DNA of 38,369 bases from Candidatus Woesearchaeota archaeon (lineage in GTDB: Archaea; Nanobdellota; Nanobdellia; Woesearchaeales; GW2011-AR4): assembly GCA_016185805.1 (NCBI GenBank), contig JACPMW010000045.1, forward strand, positions 1 to 38,369, written 5' to 3'. Each line of letters starts with the position of its first letter. Position 1 is the stretch's first letter. Shown here piece by piece: positions 36,232-38,369 of this stretch. Under the pieces are notes generated by a model, which saw only the letters and a list, made by a program, of their open reading frames with translations, made no database searches and was not told where the DNA came from. The position numbers and the translations under genes are program-made.

Positions 36232-36917
36232 TTTGCCTCCAATCTCAGTATTTGGAAGATTTCCTCTTTTGACACCGCGCATCCGTTTAGTTTTACTCCC
36301 CATAAAAGGCTTTCCAGCAGGTTTTTTCTTGCATCAGGTAGTTTTGTGATGAAGCTGTCCAAGATGCCATGCTCGTAGGCTATTGCAACAAGCTCGACCG
36401 AACGTATTGCTTTTACGTCCCTGACCGCAAGGTTAATCTGTTTTAAATTATTTTCGTTTATGGTTATGGGGGTATGCAGGGTTTTTTTAAGGATCTCGAC
36501 AATCATTTTCGGGTTTTCTATAAGGAACCTTGTCGTCTTCTCGTCAATTGCTATGGCATCTGATTTTGACTCCATTGCAGCTGCAATAACTGACATTTCC
36601 GCAAAATGCACTATTTTTATGTAGTTGTTGTACGCCTTGAATATCTCATTCGCTGTGCTCAGCAATGAAGGTGTCTTTTCCCTTATAAAATTGGTGTCCA
36701 TAATTTCCAATATTCCTTTTTCCACAAGCCTTTCAACCTGGATTGCCTCGAACTTGAATTTTTTAGTCTCAAGCGGCCTGTCTACCAGCTCCCTCCTCAC
36801 GCTTTCTGTAATGTAAAACTTTCCGTTAAATTTTTTTTTCAGCGGCTCCAGTATCCACAACAGATTGTTCATTGTCAGGCTTATCACAGGGCCTGCGTCA
36901 AAAATCAGCGATTTCAT
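36228..36917 (-). CDS. PIN-domain-like protein
   Basis: LIFDAGPVISLTMNNLLWIL; VIAAAMESKSDAIAIDEKTTRFL. Confidence 0.75.
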   Translation of the reverse strand: MKSLIFDAGPVISLTMNNLLWILEPLKKKFNGKFYITESVRRELVDRPLETKKFKFEAIQVERLVEKGILEIMDTNFIREKTPSLLSTANEIFKAYNNYIKIVHFAEMSVIAAAMESKSDAIAIDEKTTRFLIENPKMIVEILKKTLHTPITINENNLKQINLAVRDVKAIRSVELVAIAYEHGILDSFITKLPDARKNLLESLLWGVKLNGCAVSKEEIFQILRLEAK

Positions 36918-37462
36918 GAAAACAGGCTCCTTGCAAATTTTAATCTCTTTGAAACATTGACAGGCTCGCTAATCTGGTCCACCAAGGTTGTCTTGCCAAT
37001 ATAGCGCATAATCTCCCACTGTGATATGCCTAAAATTTCCGCGGACCTTGCAATTGAAATGCCATGCTCGCAAAGTTTGCATCCCTTCTTTATTTGGGCA
37101 TGGCTTATGACTTCATGTATGTACAGGTTTATTTTTTCATCTATAGACCTCACAAAATTGAACATGTTTTTAATGGATTTTCTGAACATGTCATCCTGGT
37201 TGTTTCTAAGGTAAGAGATGCAGGAATTAATCATACCTATTATTTTTCCATAATCCAGCTCCCTTCTTTCCATTATCTTTGACAAAGAGTAAATCAAAAC
37301 AGCGACGCTGATGGAATCCTCGTCCTGGAAAACGCTTGCATTATGCATGGTGCTGTTGCTCAGCTCCTTTATCTCAGTTATGTCTGTTTCCTCACTGACT
37401 TTCAGAATATCAGCAAGTTTGCCAAGCACGTCAATAATGTCTTTCTTTATTATGTCCTGCAT
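36914..37462 (-). CDS. HTH-containing partner of the PIN-domain protein
   Basis: CEHGISIARSAEILGISQWEIMRYIGKT; 4-nt overlap with PIN gene. Confidence 0.65.
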   Translation of the reverse strand: MQDIIKKDIIDVLGKLADILKVSEETDITEIKELSNSTMHNASVFQDEDSISVAVLIYSLSKIMERRELDYGKIIGMINSCISYLRNNQDDMFRKSIKNMFNFVRSIDEKINLYIHEVISHAQIKKGCKLCEHGISIARSAEILGISQWEIMRYIGKTTLVDQISEPVNVSKRLKFARSLFS

Positions 37463-37508
37463 TGAAAATTTTTGGCTGATTTGCTATATAAAAAGTTTTG
37501 GTTTTGAA

Positions 37509-38369
37509 TCATTGTCCAAGCAATTTCTTTACTGATTCTTTCGCGTCATCTTTACCATGCACAAGCAGCTTCCCGTTCCTGTAAAGAATAACAGTTGCAG
37601 GCCCTTTCATTACCGCCAATTCATGCTCTGATCTTGGCTTTTCAAAATGATAGCCGAAATCCTCAAGTTTCTTTAAGTCTTCCAAAGTATGTCCCTTGTG
37701 CTTCTTCTCTTCCTTTAGGAACTGCGTGAAATCAGTCAAACTTTTCTGGAATTTTTTATTGACAAGCTCCCTGTATGGAAACCAGCTTTTCCTGAAAATC
37801 TCTGGATAGTTTTCAAAATTGCTTTTTAAAAATTCAACTGTTTTGGGATCCGACATGTAGCCGCTTCCAAAGTCAATGCCGATTTGCTTTTTTATTTTTT
37901 CTATTTCATTGTCGCCAGTCACTTTTGCTATTATTGAGGCTGCCGCAACCAAAGGATAGCGCTCTGCATTGTGCTCCAAAATCAGTTCAATCTTTTTGTT
38001 TTTTAATAATTTTAATAATTGCTGGTGATAAGATTTAATATTATTGCTCGGGCAGTCGATAATCGCTTTTTCAGGATTGAATTCGTTAAGGATGTCTGCC
38101 TGCTTGTGCGCCTCCAATTTGTTAAGGTTTAATCCATCATGCCCATGTACAGCTTTGTCAATCTCTTTTGGCTGCATAATAATTACTTTGTAATATTTCA
38201 GCACAGACAGAATTTTAGGGTATAATTTTTCTCTTTCTTCTCTAGTCAATAATTTTGAGTCTTTGGGTTTGAGCTTAATTAGTTTAGGCAAGTTTGATTC
38301 CTCAATCATCGCTCCGCACATTACCATAACTCCAAGTACTGGACCTCTTCGGCTCTCATCAATACCGCA
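37509..38369 (-). CDS. rnhB: Ribonuclease HII, 5' end beyond window
   Basis: Translation from the edge: GIDESRRGPVLGVMVMCGAMIEES; AAASIIAKVTGD; DFGSGYMSDPKT. Confidence 0.92.
   Translation of the reverse strand, partial: CGIDESRRGPVLGVMVMCGAMIEESNLPKLIKLKPKDSKLLTREEREKLYPKILSVLKYYKVIIMQPKEIDKAVHGHDGLNLNKLEAHKQADILNEFNPEKAIIDCPSNNIKSYHQQLLKLLKNKKIELILEHNAERYPLVAAASIIAKVTGDNEIEKIKKQIGIDFGSGYMSDPKTVEFLKSNFENYPEIFRKSWFPYRELVNKKFQKSLTDFTQFLKEEKKHKGHTLEDLKKLEDFGYHFEKPRSEHELAVMKGPATVILYRNGKLLVHGKDDAKESVKKLLGQ

Noticed and set aside
1-38369. CRISPR array or cas genes
   Set aside because: No regularly spaced direct repeats and no cas-like ORFs seen.

Overview
AT-rich archaeal window, probably a DPANN-type lineage judging from archaeal housekeeping genes (translin, HerA/Mre11, RNase HII, archaeal promoters). 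The taxonomic placement is inference. The backbone holds a partial pilus/secretion-type ATPase interrupted by a 512-codon LAGLIDADG intein, three tandem paralogous membrane proteins, a bacterial-type AspRS fused to a YbaK-like editing domain, GatC/A/B, HerA, Mre11, a CorA-like protein and a partial RNase HII. Accessory material includes: (i) a minus-strand operon of a DUF5131 three-Cys protein, TcmP and a minimal DNA polymerase X-like nucleotidyltransferase; (ii) a disrupted BRO/DinD-like gene between gatA and gatB; (iii) a MazEF-like pair; (iv) a ~5.76 kb defence island (DUF262, HEPN-like, Vsr, YhaM-like HD nuclease, C5 methyltransferase, NgoPII-like REase) bounded by long, imperfect, hairpin-rich inverted repeats with no recognisable transposase. 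Two signals stand out. One is those structured ends. The other is a gapless 30-bp promoter module (CACTGGACATYTKYRGGYRA-N2-TWTWTAAA) shared upstream of three separate accessory loci (15.6, 21.0 and 30.8 kb), which suggests one regulon. No tRNA, rRNA or CRISPR array was recognised. All family calls come from reading the sequence; no database search was run.
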